Source of the DNA: Siderastrea radians
Taxonomy: Eukaryota > Cnidaria > Anthozoa > Scleractinia > Rhizangiidae
Direction: 5' to 3'
Assembly (NCBI GenBank): GCA_964017195.1
Contig: OZ024890.1
Location: 24,483,701-24,547,700 of the forward strand
DNA length: 64,000 nucleotides
This document shows positions 25,090 through 37,560 of the stretch, piece after piece (position 1 is the stretch's first letter; each line of letters starts with the position of its first letter). Under the pieces are notes generated by a model. It had not been told where the DNA came from. It made no database searches and saw nothing but the letters and a program-made list of their open reading frames with translations. Made by a program: the position numbers and the translations under genes.

Positions 25090-26092
25090 TTAGTCAGTCT
25101 CCTCGATTGCGTTTTGGGCAGCTACCCTTAGGACTAACAATGCCACTTCTTCCACATCTTTCAGAAGCTTTGTTAGAGCGACATATATGGTCAAAAACGA
25201 CATACCACTGGCTATGAACGAACCTACAAACGGAACAGCATGGATGCCTAGCTCTACGCCTTTTTCAGTAGCATAGGCCGCCAAAAGCCAGTTACTGAGT
25301 TGCGTGATGGTCGTCAGGCTGACTTTGCTAATTTTCTCTTGGATGGAAAAAGGAAGCGCGGCAAATTTGTCCGAACCTGTTTCTGGAAGACCAAGCTGGG
25401 ACCTGTAAAATCTGAGTTCCGTCAGTATTAGCACGGCGTCAACAGCAATGGATAATCCGGGTATTGGAACAAGCGCAGCGGCAGCAGATGCTGAAGCAAC
25501 CATCCATATGCGCCCTTTGAGAACCTCAACTTTTCTTTGAATAAGATCAGGTGATGATCTTGTCAGTGACAATATGAGACTCTCTCGCTGGTATGTCGTC
25601 AATGCATCTACAATGGCCTGGGTTAGTCGTGCGAAATCCCATTTTTCGAGGTGATGGTTGCTTATCAAAAATACACTTTAGCCATCCCTCAGCAGGTCAT
25701 CTAGATTTTTCAAACAGTCGCGTCGGATTTTCTCCAACACGGAATCTTCATTGAATGATCGCTTTCTCATCTCGTTTGCGACATCTATATCAACTTTCGT
25801 GCGAATGAAGAAGAATTTCTTATTGAACGATTTACTGATTTTCCTGGCCAACGCCAGGTCGTTCTCAGTGAATCGGCCAGCTGTGAAGATAAGGAACGCG
25901 TCGTACGTCTCCAACTCCACTTTCTGACAGTATGTCTCCAGGTCAGGATAGTTTGGAGTCCCTATTCCTGGTAAATCCCAAAACTTTCATTTTCGGATTG
26001 GTCGGGTGGTCGGTCATACGCGGTCGGATGTGTAGTGGCCTCTTCCTCTGTGACACCAACCTTGGCTGCCCCTTCATCATCTTCATGAACTC
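25090..26092 (-). pseudogene. IRG-type GTPase body, decayed
   Basis: On the minus strand a splice acceptor (TTTTAAG, just above 26092) leads into an acidic stretch. It then reads the IRG G3 region with DLPGIGTPNYPD (near 25950), the TAGRFTENDLALARKI block, a G4-like TKVD (about 25795), and a helical C-terminal domain with a long hydrophobic stretch (ASAAAALVPIPGLSIAVDAV) as in IRG proteins. It is broken by at least two single-base frame changes between about 25980 and 26005, and by an in-frame TAA at 25678-25680. The P-loop exon is not adjacent. The nearest upstream one on this strand is at 41232-41312, across 15 kb of transposons. Family call is secure; function is lost in this copy. Confidence 0.75.
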
Positions 26093-26822
26093 TTAAAAGA
26101 AAAATTTATTGATATCAGAACATTGTATTTCAGTTTCCAAACAAACATATCAGAGACACCGAGCCATGAATTTTGCTCGTATAGATGGATCAGCGAAGAA
26201 CATTTTTCAAAGATTTGTGGAAAATAGTTCCCAGACCCTTGGCGCATTTTTTGTTTTTGTTTGTTTGTTTGTTTGTTTGGTCTTTTGGAGCTCTTGATGG
26301 CGTTTGGCTTTAGAAGCATTCTTACACTAGGGACCCTCATTGTCCAAGACCAGGCGAAACAATGTTATTTCAGTTTTCTCTTTTCAGCCACCTTCCGCAA
26401 AAGTGCACAATGAAATAAGTAAACTTGGGTTACTTGATGCAAGAGCCATTTTTTATAGGATGAATTTTACCGCTCCGCCTTTCCCTTCTTACTAGGAAGG
26501 AAAGGCGTACCGTAAATGAACTAATAAACAGGGTGTTATATAGAGAGAGACGTTTTTCTAGTTTTCCAAACAAGTGTTAGAGTTCAACTTTTGTTAAATT
26601 CAAAGGCTGCTATACAATGAAAGTGAAACATCTCTACATTACAACGTAGTTCTCGATATCCATGGGTCCAAATCATCGTTCATTGTGTTTAATTTGACTG
26701 TCTTAGTCAATATTAGGATGAATATTAGTAGCCAGAGGGGGACCGAATTAGCATTTTTTTCCAGCAGGTATCTGATTAAAGTGAGCAGGAATAAATTATA
26801 TTTAGATGGCTCCATGACACAA
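26093..26822. other. Intron or intergenic DNA upstream of the IRG body
   Basis: It contains a (GTTT)n tract at 26251-26280 and AT-rich sequence. No coding region was recognised. Confidence 0.4.
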
Positions 26823-26823
26823 G

Positions 26824-27438
26824 TTGTTCTCCACAATAAGATCATCTGATCTTCATAACACCAGCAAAAATAGTTTTTACTCTAATGTTATGAGGATGTC
26901 TGAATATTATAATTTGCCTGATTTTGACCCTACTTTCTTAACTGATGCTGAGATTAAACACTATGTAAGTCTTATGCAACAAAAGTATATTTCACACTGG
27001 CAACATACTATTCGAAACTCTCAGAAATTAGAATTCTATAACACTTTTAAGGACGAATATACGCCTTCCTGCTATTTAGATCTTACAAGAAAACTAAATA
27101 ACAGGAAAGAATTAGTGAAACTTAGAATAGGTAATCATAAATTATTGATCGAAACTGGCAGATATGATCAAATCCCAAGGGATAATAGACTTTGCCCTAC
27201 GTGTAAATCAAACCAAATTGAAGATGAAATTCATTTACTTTTCCATTGTACTAAATACTGTAGTTTTAGAGATGACTTTTACAAAAAAATAGAGAACCAA
27301 ATACCAAACATAACACAATTACCTCCTATGCAAGCCACCAAAAAATTAATGAATTCTGATAATTATTATTTAAATACTCAACTGATGAAGTTCATTTTGA
27401 GATGCTTATCTTTACGAAATAATCTTCTAATCGAATGA
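26824..27438 (+). pseudogene. LINE-type ORF2 C-terminal fragment
   Basis: An open frame of about 200 codons carries the C-terminal tail of non-LTR retrotransposon ORF2 proteins. The motif is LVKLRIGNHKLLIETGRY, then a CPTCKSNQIEDEIHLLFHC zinc-knuckle-like motif (CxxC...H...C). Reverse transcriptase and endonuclease domains are absent, as in a 5'-truncated insertion. No clear A-rich tail or target duplication was delimited. The clade cannot be decided from this part. Confidence 0.65.
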
Positions 27439-27530
27439 AAGTAATGTAACGCATACATAATTGCTTTTTTTCCTATGTAAGGGTTAGACAATGAACGCGA
27501 GTGTTCTATGGGATATAGTGTCCCGAGCAA

Positions 27531-27573
27531 AGATAGAATGCCACGAGGCCGCAGGCCGAGTGGCATTCTATCT
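27531..27573. repeat. Hairpin sharing its core with the element at 30.6 kb
   Basis: The stem GATAGAATGCCAC pairs with GTGGCATTCTATC around the core CGAGGCCGCAGGCCGAG. Confidence 0.7.
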
Positions 27574-27599
27574 TGCGTCTTAGACCATGGTCACACCCA

Positions 27600-28990
27600 C
27601 GAAGAATTTCGTTTTTGCGTGCAGATTGTATTTTTGCATTTTAATTTTTTAGTTCTCACCTTGAAATTACGTTGCTATTTTGTTTACGATATTTTCGCCA
27701 TTGTACACACGCCGTTGAGTTGCAAATGAATGTTTTACTGAGAGTGCTTCGCCGCGCGGTTTATCGCAGTTGATGCGTAAACAGCCATGAGCCAATACAT
27801 GGAAATTGAGGAACTCGAGGCAGTGATTGCCCCACAAGAAATCAGTCTTCGACGCGCTACAACCACCGGCACTAGCAAGTGGGGGACACGCAGGGAAAGC
27901 CAAGAGACCAAAGACAAGTTCAAGTACAACACTCGTAGTCCGACAAATGCAGAGAAACAAGTCTGTCCTTCTACTTCAATTAAGGTCTGAACATGTCTTA
28001 CTTAATGTAAAGTTGTAACGTAATGGTTTTTCTTTCGATTTGGTTTTTGCTTTGCTATTACAAGATTCCATTTTTTGTTGTTTTTTGACACCACCAATGA
28101 AGTTGTTGTTTTTATCGATTTAGTTATAAATATTCACAGGCATTTGTGCATTCATTAGTAGTTTCTACTTAGTCATTAGTATGCTCTATATAGAGCATAC
28201 TAATGAGGCTTCCAAACAAAGGAAAACAATGCCTCATTAGTATGCTCTATATCACGGAACCACTAATGAATGCAGAGTTTTACCCCGCAATTTCCCTGTG
28301 CTTCAAAAGCCCCCCGCCACTTTACATAATTTAAGACAGTTTATGGAATATAGAGCATCGAAATGCTGGACACTGATTGGCTGAGTGGGTGTGACCATGT
28401 TCTAATACATGACTATGATTGTTATAAGTTTCGCTTTAGTTAAGTTTTACGCTTTTGCAATACTGTATGTACTTATAGTCATGCAAATAAAGCTTGTTGT
28501 TGTTGTTGTGAATAAAATTCAGTGTGGTATATCATTAACTTATTGAGCGGGCAATACGTGATGAGATAGAGATTGCTAAAATGTCAGCATGTCAAAAGTT
28601 AAACATAGGCCCGCAATGCGTGCAGAACCGACGAAGTGTTGGTTCGTCTCGAAAACAAAGCAAGCGAGGCGTGCGTAACTGCACGTCCCATGACAAGAAC
28701 AAGTAGCCCTGAGGGCTGCATAATTGTGCTGTCTGGCACGCAGGCTGGTGTGGCAGTCGTGAACAAAGTCTTCTCAAACTCATTAATTATTCATATTGTT
28801 ATCAGCCTACCAGAACGGCCCATTCTGGTCAGGTGGATGAGTTTAGAAACCCAATGAAAAACGAGTTGAAAACCACACGCGTTTAGAAACGATTTCAAAC
28901 CCGTGTGTAAATTGTTTCTTAATCTGCATATTCAAAAGGCAAGACGAAAACATGGACATCAACAAATTTATTTATTCACACATTTCAAAG
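27600..28990. other. Intergenic DNA with palindromes, no convincing gene
   Basis: At about 28168-28200 there is a perfect 30-base palindrome (arms ATTAGTATGCTCTAT), with a second arm at 28225-28245. A (GTT)n tract lies at 28496-28510 before AATAAA. Short open frames at 27787-28018 and 28592-28857 show no recognisable motif. Confidence 0.45.
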
Positions 28991-29009
28991 TTCATACATT
29001 AAATAAAGC

Positions 29010-30466
29010 TTATTTGCTATTAACGTTGAATGTGACGTTGCAGTTATTAAAGTCACCAAAACAAAAAGCTGTATCCTTCTCTAAATTAAATTCCTTCTCA
29101 ATAGGCATGACCTTGTCATTTGGTTCATTTTTATCCTGGCTCGCACACTTCGGCCCTAAAATAGCGCTTACTTTAGAAATAACTTTCTCCTCTGGTTTTT
29201 CGTACTTAAGAAGAGAATCTGACTTGTGCCCAGTTCTATCGCGGATTAGTTTACTATCAACCCCTGCATTAAACAGAGTAGAGGCACATGTAACCCGTAG
29301 GGAGTGGGAGGTCTTCCGTTTCAGCCCTGCGGCTTTGCACATATCTGGCAAAATTTGATTTAACGTATTAACACCCACAGGCGATTTATCGAATGAAAAT
29401 TTTTTTGCATTCGGCCTAAAACAGAAGGCTTCCATATCTTTACCAATGCATTCAACTAGACCGACATACAAACGATACATGTCAACTAGACAGGGGTCGT
29501 GCTTTTCACCAACTTCGTGACAAATATGTCTTACAACACGTGGCTCATACTTGAGATCCAGTAAGCCCCCATGGAACGTCTTCGAGACGTTCTCCTCAAA
29601 CCGAATATAGTTATCGCCAATTTCAAAATTATTTAAACTAATACTCCTATGCTCGCTAGCACGGAGGCCAAATAACTTCCATAACTTGGAACCCCTTCCA
29701 AATAAACGGTATTCAATAACGACTTAGCTTGGTGATTTCCTAACAACCCTAATGTCCAAAATTTCCTTTCGTCCTCTTCATTGACAGGTTGCTTTTCTTC
29801 TTTCTTGTTCGCAATTCCAATCCCAAGTCTTGTCCCTTCCTTCATTTCCGCGTCAAGAACACGACGCAAGATAGAGAACCTACAAGAAAATAAACATAAC
29901 CTTGAATTCAGCTGGACTATAACAATATGAGAGCAAATTATGACAATGAAAGCAACACTACTGCACCTTTTGTCTGATGCATCGAGGAGATTGAAATCCA
30001 AGTTTGCATTCTTTTCCTCCATGAATCGACGTATTCCGCACACAATCTGATATATGGTTCTGGGTGGGTATCTTTCCTTTGATGGTTTAGCAACTTCTTG
30101 GATAAACTTTGCCAGCCAATAATTGAGGCTTAAAGCATCCATTTCAAGCAACGGAAATTCCAAGGACTGAACTTTGTGCAGATCGTAATTTTTAAATAGA
30201 CCGCCTGGTTCCAACGTTGCTACTTTAGGAACTCGGACTTTTTGCCATTGTTCAAAAATTCCAACCGCCCATTTGTTTTTATATTGGGTAGACTTCGGAA
30301 TAGCGCTGGCCACACACTTTTCTTCTTGTTCAAAAGTTTTGGCAGCTCTAAATCTGTACTCTGCCATTTCTGCCATTTGGCTTGTGAATTCAAAGCAACG
30401 TGTTTGCTTCGAACTGACAAACAACAAGACTGAAAAACGTTGCATTAAATGCAAGAATAATTTCAC
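29010..30466 (-). pseudogene. Crypton/DUF3504-type tyrosine recombinase, frameshifted
   Basis: On the minus strand the N-terminal part reads IPKSTQYKNKWAVGIFEQW and IRRFMEEKNANLDF. A small intron, about 29881-29964 (GTGCAG donor, TTGTAG acceptor), follows. The catalytic part has GLRASEHR (first Arg), HSLRVTCASTLFNAG (HxxR), DRTGHKS (GH) and LLKYEK (Tyr), the full tyrosine-recombinase set. The reading frame breaks near 29680, where AAGTTATGG is tandemly repeated, consistent with a ten-base duplication. Known: Crypton-derived recombinases of this type (related to the ZMYM/QRICH1 C-termini) are common in cnidarian genomes. Catalytic residues are preserved, so the break is probably recent. Confidence 0.72.
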
Positions 30467-30587
30467 ACACTAGCACGTCGGCGGCGAGATCTCAATCAAC
30501 GCCTCAAAGCGTTGATTACGATCCACAAATAGAATATTTGAATCGAGAAAACTCATTAAAATGATAAGTGCTTCTAACTTTTTTTGT

Positions 30588-30748
30588 TGGAGAAGTAATT
30601 TCAAAAACTCGTGCTTCGGGTTTCATCAGGTTTCCAAACACTCGAAAACAATAAAACCACTCGGCCTGCGGCCTCGTGGTTTCAAATGTTTTCTCGTGTT
30701 TGGAAACCTGCTGAAACCCTCGCACTCGTTTTTGAAATAGTACTTCTC
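30588..30748. mobile_element. Near-palindromic inverted-repeat element
   Basis: The arms are about 78 bp, starting GAGAAGTAATTTCAAAAAC on the left and the matching complement on the right, around the core CGGCCTGCGGCC. There is no coding content. The central 23 bases are identical, in reverse orientation, to the hairpin core at 27541-27563. Confidence 0.75.
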
Positions 30749-31980
30749 TTGTGAATGGACATAGACTTAAACAATTGCAGAGACTAACGCTGAAATTTGA
30801 CCGACTGAAAAGGCGACCAAAACCCTGGAAAGGAGGGCTACCGAATTATTCACCTTCTCCTCACCAAACATAGCTCCACAGACTACGACCACAACCTCAT
30901 TCTTCACTCATGATCATTGCTTGCTGTCTTTTAGACTTTCTACCGCAAAACTGTGGACAAAAAAGCCGTCACAACTCTTAAACCAGACTCATCTCAATAA
31001 ATAGGCGATAAAATTTTCCAATAAATTGACCACATCCTTGCGATTGATAAGTATGGGCATCTTAACAGCCGCAAACAACCCAACAGAATTTAACTCCTCC
31101 CCATGCCTTGGAACCACGCGTTGCGCTCAGTTCCCTTAAATCATAACCTGCGTAGCAGGTGCGGAAAGGGGAGGGAAAAGGAGAGAAATTATTCGCGAGC
31201 GAGAAGCGACCGCAATACGAAATAAATCATCGCTTTGTGATCAGGTGCTTTTTTCACGAAACAAAGGCTTCATACTGAAATTATAGGCTCCCTTTAATGT
31301 AGTTTCGCCTCTCCCGTTCAGGAACAAGAGAGTGCATTGTGGTCATTTAAACCAGTCGTTTTGACCCCCTCCCCTCCCCCTCCAATAAACAAATGTTAGC
31401 GTGACTCAACATATGGATCCTTGCGGGTCCTACCCCCATATTTTTACTTGGCTCAACCTACTAACCGGCGTGACGAAAACTGTGACAATATTTTGACTTT
31501 TGCTTTACTGAATGACGTAACGTTTCAAATCTGATTACTCAGCTTACATGGAAAACACTCAACCCAGCTAGCTGGGATCCCACCATCGCCATACCGATAC
31601 CATCGCGTAGACGGGCTGAAAATTTACCGTGTAATCGCGATTGCCGAGCTAGCCCGGTTATTCAGGCCAACACTTTCCGTCACTAAATTTCGTTTCAGAA
31701 TGAAATGGCTCACCAGAATATCGATATTTCTCTTTCTGTATAACACAAAGGTTTTAACAGACCACAAAGCTACATAAAACTGAAAATAATGCACTAAAAT
31801 AATGGATTAGCGAACGTAAAATCACTCAATTCATTCTCTTCAAGGTAGCCATCATTTCACACGATTTAGCCGTAGCCGGGTGGCTCGCCTCATGTAATGA
31901 CCGAGCGTGTACGCCTATTAAACCGAGCCAGCCTGGCTCATGTAATCGGCCCCTAAACAACAACAAGTTGTCTTGAACTC
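30749..31980. other. Unassigned intergenic DNA
   Basis: No recognised gene. The AGCTAGCTGGGATCC/GGCTCGCCTCATGTAAT pattern at 31560-31945 looks like an old inverted-repeat transposon (GAGCTAGCCCGG and CCGAGCCAGCCTGGCTC). Confidence 0.4.
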
Positions 31981-32093
31981 TAAAATCGAACAAATCGGTT
32001 GAAAAGTCAACGAGTAAAGCAGAAAAATTAACGGCTATATCCTTCTGTGCCGCTTATGCTATCCAAGAGGATCAATGCATCGATCGAGTAACA
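31981..32093 (+). repeat. Direct repeat flanking a LINE insertion, left copy
   Basis: It matches 33059-33171 over about 112 bases at roughly 87% identity. Shared blocks include CCTTCTGTGCCGCTTATGCT. Confidence 0.85.
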
Positions 32094-33058
32094 TGTTCAG
32101 CGTTACGATTGTCTGTTCCTAAGGATAAGTTATCTTCTTTTCCTTCAGTAGAATTCGACCCTATAAACTTTAAAACTTCTAACACAGAATTCGACACATA
32201 CTCAGCAAGATGCAGGCAGTTCTATTCGTTGCTGATTTCCACTAAAGCTAAACATCCTAACGGTTTTAAGACTCTGTCGGCCGATCTGGAGCTTTCAAAC
32301 TCATTGCAGGAGGTATTCTTGATTCCGTATACAGCTGCAAGCGAGTCGTATGTTTGGTCTTTTAAATATAAAATTTTAAATAATGTTGTGTTACTTTACA
32401 AATACCAAATTGTTCAAAATTGGATTTATCGAGTCTGAGAAGTGCTCCTTTTGTAAAGTTTATAAAGAAGACCTTTATCACCTCTTTTATGACTGCTCCT
32501 ATGCGCGGTCCTTTTGGAACATGTTTAATATTTGGTGGTCTGACCTCCGCGGAGAAAATTTAAGATTATCACTAACAGATTTTATAGTAGGCTTTTTTGA
32601 TAGAAATGATCTCCTCAATTATCTGATAATTCTGGGTAAATTAAGTATATGGGAGTGCCGAAGAAATGAATCACTTCCAAAATTTCACTTGTTTCTACAC
32701 AAGGTAGAAGCTAAGAAAGGGACTGAAAAGTTAATTGCTTTAAGAAACAAGAAGCTTCTAGATCAGTTTTAAAAAAAGATGGGAACCCCTACTATAAACC
32801 TTAGAGACTGTTCGGAGGAAAAATGCGGTTGACCCCAAAAAGATAATCTCAGTTTTTGTCTTTAAATTATTATTAATTAACGTTGTTTAGAAATGTAGTT
32901 GAGGTATCTGCATTGTGTCTGTGTTTGGTGTTTGTGTGTGTGCGTGTGTGTTTTTGTTAATGTAATTGGAGTGCTCCTAAATAGTGTTTTTAATCTGTAA
33001 TAATCTTGTAGCCTGTTACAACTGAACTCCATGATAATAAAAAATAATAAAAAAATAA
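32094..33058 (+). pseudogene. 5'-truncated LINE insertion
   Basis: Two overlapping frames (32109-32438 and 32383-32772) together encode the end of a non-LTR retrotransposon ORF2. It reads VWSFKYKILNNVVLLYKYQI, then SEKCSFCKVYKEDLYHLF, a CxxC...HLFYDC motif typical of L2/CR1-like tails. A frameshift lies near 32400. The 3' end is an A-rich AATAATAAAAAAATAAATAA tail directly before the second flanking repeat, as expected for target-primed insertion. Endonuclease and RT domains are missing. Confidence 0.75.
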
Positions 33059-33171
33059 ATAAAATCGAACAGATCGGTTCAAAAATAAAAAGTAAAGCAA
33101 AAAAATTAACGGGTATATCCTTCTGTGCCGCTTATGCTATCCAAGAGGATCGATGCGTCGATCGAGTAACA
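33059..33171 (+). repeat. Direct repeat flanking a LINE insertion, right copy
   Basis: It is the partner of 31981-32093 and starts immediately after the A-rich LINE tail. Confidence 0.85.
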
Positions 33172-35934
33172 GAATTACAGCTAACAACATGAACCCGATC
33201 ATTTCGCTTCGTGTACAGTCACTGACATCCACCAGTAAGGTGCTGAGGAGTAAGGAAATATAGCCTTCCTAGTCGAGTAAAAGGAGCATGGTAGACCCTT
33301 CCCAAGGTCCTTTGTGCCAATGCTAAACCTTCCCATGTTCCACTGTGTGAGCTACTCATCGGCCTCTTCTTTCTGCTTTTTCCGACATATTTAAAACGCC
33401 TGGGTGCAAGGCAGTTGTTACACCAGGGCCAACTGAACGGTAAATGTAAACGGTCCGTATGTTTCGTACGGTCCGTCATCCTTGCTTACGGACCGTCATT
33501 TGCTGATTGACGGTCCGCGTTTGTAGAGGTACAAATAACCAATACAAGTACGATTATGCCTCGTTATTTAAGCGCACATACGAAGGGAGTAGTCTGCGAA
33601 CGCAGATGCATTTCCAGCTGTCGTTTCTCTCCGCCGAAATTTGGCTAGTAGAGGTGTTACACTAGGCAACGTTGCGTGCAACTTGTGTCGTAACGGTGCA
33701 ACAAAAAAGGCATCCTCTAGCAGAGTTGCTTACGTGCTACGAAAGGACAAGGAAATTTGAACCAAGACGACTAGCTGCGGTGAGGAAATGGACGCGAACT
33801 CGTCAAATCCAAGATGGCGGCTACATCTTCTGTAGTTACTATGGTTCCCAACATACGATCGTGACCAAAATTTCGTGACAGAAAGAACAATAGGTATAGT
33901 CCATACTTCGACCGTAAAAATGTATTTTCTGCATATTTTTGGCCTATTTATCACTATTTTTCTTATTTCAGCCAATCACGAAGCCGTATCTTAATTACTT
34001 AATTGGAAACAGACACGGACTTCCTCCTGCTGCGTTGCCAAATTTTCTATAGTTCTCACGCGAACCACTATTCGCGCGGTATACGCGGATTGGTTAAAAC
34101 CTGACAGTTGACAAGCAAATCCGTCAGCGCATGACGAGACGCTACGGGGTCTAACTGGAAGTACATTAAGGAATGCGGGGTTGTGGACCCCGCATTCCTT
34201 TCATATTTGAGTTTTGATCAAGGCGCCGCGAAAGCAATAGGTGTTAAAATCCGCCGCTTTCGCTGTCAACAAAGCTTTTCTGTTACCGGAAACACACTGT
34301 TGTTGAATAAATATCACAGACTTTTTTGCAAGTTGATCGCAGCGGGAAACTTATTTTTGTGGCTGTTAACAAACAATAAGATAATAGGCCATGAATAGCC
34401 TCTTATTTCTCTAGAGGATCGTAGCGCTCGCGAGCGGTTTTACCGCCTCTCCTTTCTCCGGAGAGGTCATTTGTTGGTATGCGATCGGACGTTCTGAGAG
34501 AAATACTTGAAGAGAATCTATAAATACAACATGGTCTTTCTCCCGTTTTTAACAAAATCGCGAATATATCGAGAATTATTCACAGAAACTCGATACGCTT
34601 TCTCTACGAAAGAAAGAAACAGTAACAGTAACAAAAAAGATAAAACTTTCGTTCACATAATCTGTTAGACTGCAAGCAGTCTCAAATCGTGCTCGCTCGC
34701 GTTCGCTATTTGCGCTTCGTTCTGCACGGATTTTAGAGCAAAAGAGAGACTGCTCGCAGTCTAATAATCTGTCTTCTGAACAGGCCATTCGCTTTGCCGA
34801 CTGAGCAAACTATTGCTTCCTACGCTTGCGGTCGTTTAGTCTCCCAGACGTCTGCGCGCAGGCTAGCGGTCGTTTCGCCTAAGAGTCTTTTCGCCCAAGG
34901 CCAGTTGGTTAACCTTTAGGCGAAACGACCGGTTTCCCCTTGCTGACATCGTGATTTCATCCTCAGCGTTCTAATTGTTGGCCATGCTACTGGTTGCATG
35001 TTTCACTTCACAGCACTTAATTCGATTGTCCAAGAAAAGCAGTGGTTTCCGGGCGCTTAACAGGAACATCTAAAAGTCGCCTAAGAATAACGTCCCAACG
35101 AAGAAATGTCACTTTGCGGGCTTGCCTTTGGCATTTGTCCAATTCGGGAGTTTGACGGTTCTCTTTCCTTCACCATCACTCTGGCCTCGTGCATGATGCC
35201 GAAGTCACAGTATTAAAACTGGTATTAAATCTGCAGCATTTCAACCTTGTTCTAAAACAATGTTGAACTCAAATATTATAGTATATGGCAATTTAAAATT
35301 GTACCGAATGGACTAAACTGCAGTACGAACTGTTATTGTTATCACCGTTATGGAAAAACATCCAGGGACTTCTAATAATTGTGACACATGGGAAAGTGAC
35401 GTGAGCCCCCCACCAACCCCCCCCCCCCGGCAAAAAAATAATAATAAAACAAAATATAACATAACACAACAAAAATGCAAACTTTAAAATACCTGCTACA
35501 GCTAGTAACAATTTATTTTTAATCTTTCCTCACTCAACTGTACATATCATTGTTTGCCCCAATTCTCTAGACCTACACTAGCATAAGTACAGATCCAGGA
35601 ATAGGATTTATAGGAACAGGTCATGAAATGACATCATTTTTTAACTAGCATGTTCTTTGTAAATAGTGATATAAGGAATGCTAAACCTAAAAACTATGTT
35701 TAGAACAAATAAACTTTATTATCATTTGCCAATAAATTATTAACATGCTGTGTGCAAATATGAACCGAGAGTTAATTCCAATCAAAATCAATATTAATCA
35801 ATGATAGTCAATAACAATCAATAGTCACTCAACTTTTAAGCTTTGAATTGTATTGATTTCCATAACCAGTCAATTAATTGGAATTGATTATTATTGATTA
35901 TATTGACTATATTTGGTTTTCATTGTTTGATACT
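33172..35934. other. Intergenic DNA with several hairpin repeats
   Basis: No gene was recognised. At 34171-34203, AAGGAATGCGGGGT forms a perfect 14-bp stem. At 34665-34765, 19-base ends TTAGACTGCAAGCAGTCTC and its complement (one mismatch) bound a small element. At 34868-34932, GGTCGTTTCGCCTAA faces its exact complement. A C-tract is at 35415-35428, and ATTGATTATTGATT-like repeats in both orientations lie at 35780-35920. Confidence 0.5.
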
Positions 35935-37560
35935 GCCAGGCAGAAGGCAACAGCCACACACTGTGATGACAGATTTGGATGCTACTGCTCCCCTCATTAG
36001 TAGCTAACTTTTAATTGAAAGGGATTGTTTAAGGTAACAGTCACACACACCGACGATACATCTGAATGCTACTGTTCCCCTCATTAGTAACTGAGACTTA
36101 AAATAGATAGGGATTGTTAAAGGTAACAGCCGCACACTCCGACGATACATCTGGATGCTACTGTTCCCCTCATTAGTAACTGAGACTTAAAATAGAAAGG
36201 GATTGTTAAAGGTAACAGCCGCACACCCCGACGATACGTCTGGATGCTACTGTTCCCCTCATTAGTAACTGAGACTTAAAATAGAAAGGAATTGTTAAAG
36301 GCAACAATCGCACACTCCGACGATACATCTGGATGCCACTGTTCCCTTCATTAGTAAATAAGACGTCAAATAAAAAGGGATTGTTAAAGGCAACAGTCGC
36401 ACACTCCGACGATACATCTGGATGCTACTGTTCCCCTCATTAGTAACTGAGACTTAAAATAGAAAGGAATTGTTAAAGGCAACAATCGCACACTCCGACG
36501 ATACATCTGGATGCCACTGTTCCCCTCATTAGTAAATAAGACTTCAAATAGAAAGGGATTGTTATAGGCAACAGTCGCACACTCCGACGATACATCTGGA
36601 TGCTACTGTTCCCCTCACTAGTAACTGAGACTTAAAATAGAAAGGCATCATTAAAGGCAACAGTCGCACACTCTGACAATACATTTGGATGCTACTGTTC
36701 CCCTCCTTAGTAACTGAGACTTAAAATAGAAAGGAATTGTTAAAGGTAACAGTTGCACACTCCGACGATACATCTGGATGCTACTGTTCCCTTTATTGGT
36801 AACTGAGACTTAAAATAGAAAAGAATTGTTAAAGGTAACGGTCGCACACTCCGACGATACATCTGGGTGCTACTGTTCCCCTTGTTAGTAACTCAGACTT
36901 AAAATAGAAAGGAATTGTTAAAGGTAACAGTTGCACACTCCGACGATACATCTGGATGCTACTGTTCCCCTAATTAGTAACTGAGACTTAAAATAAGAAA
37001 GAATTGTTAAAGGTAACAGTTGCACACTCCGACGATACATCTGGATGCTACTGTTCCCTTTATTGGTAACTGAGACTTAAAATAGAAAAGAATTGTTAAA
37101 GGTAACAGTCCCACACTCCGACGATACATCTGGGTGCTACTGTTCCCCTTGTTAGTAACTCAGACTTAAAATAGAAAGGAATTGTTAAAGGTAACAGTTG
37201 CACACTCCGACGATACATCTGGATGCTACTGTTCCCCTAATTAGTAACTGAGACTTAAAATAAGAAAGAATTGTTAAAGGTAACAGTTGCACACTCCGAC
37301 GATACATCTGGATGCTACTGTTCCCCTCATTAATAACTGAGACTTAAAATAAGAAAGAATTGTTAAAGGTAACAGTTGCACACTCCGACGATACATCTGG
37401 ATGCTACTGTTCCCCTCATTAGTAACTGAAACTTAAAATAGAATGGAATTGTTAAAGGTAACAGTCGCACACTCCGACGATACATCTGGATGCTACTGTT
37501 CCCCTTATTAGTAACTGAGACTTAAAATAGTTTAATGGCTTGTTAAAGGTAACAGTTGTC
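35935..37560 (+). repeat. 89-bp minisatellite, about 18 copies
   Basis: The unit includes CACACTCCGACGATACATCT, GGATGCTACTGTTCCCCTCA and TTAGTAACTGAGACTTAAAA. Most copies are over 90% alike. Copies between about 36740 and 37273 form a three-unit higher-order block that is repeated once. Confidence 0.93.

Noticed and set aside
29010..29358. Plus-strand open frame over the recombinase
   Set aside because: The opposite strand carries the HxxR, GH and Tyr motifs of the real gene.
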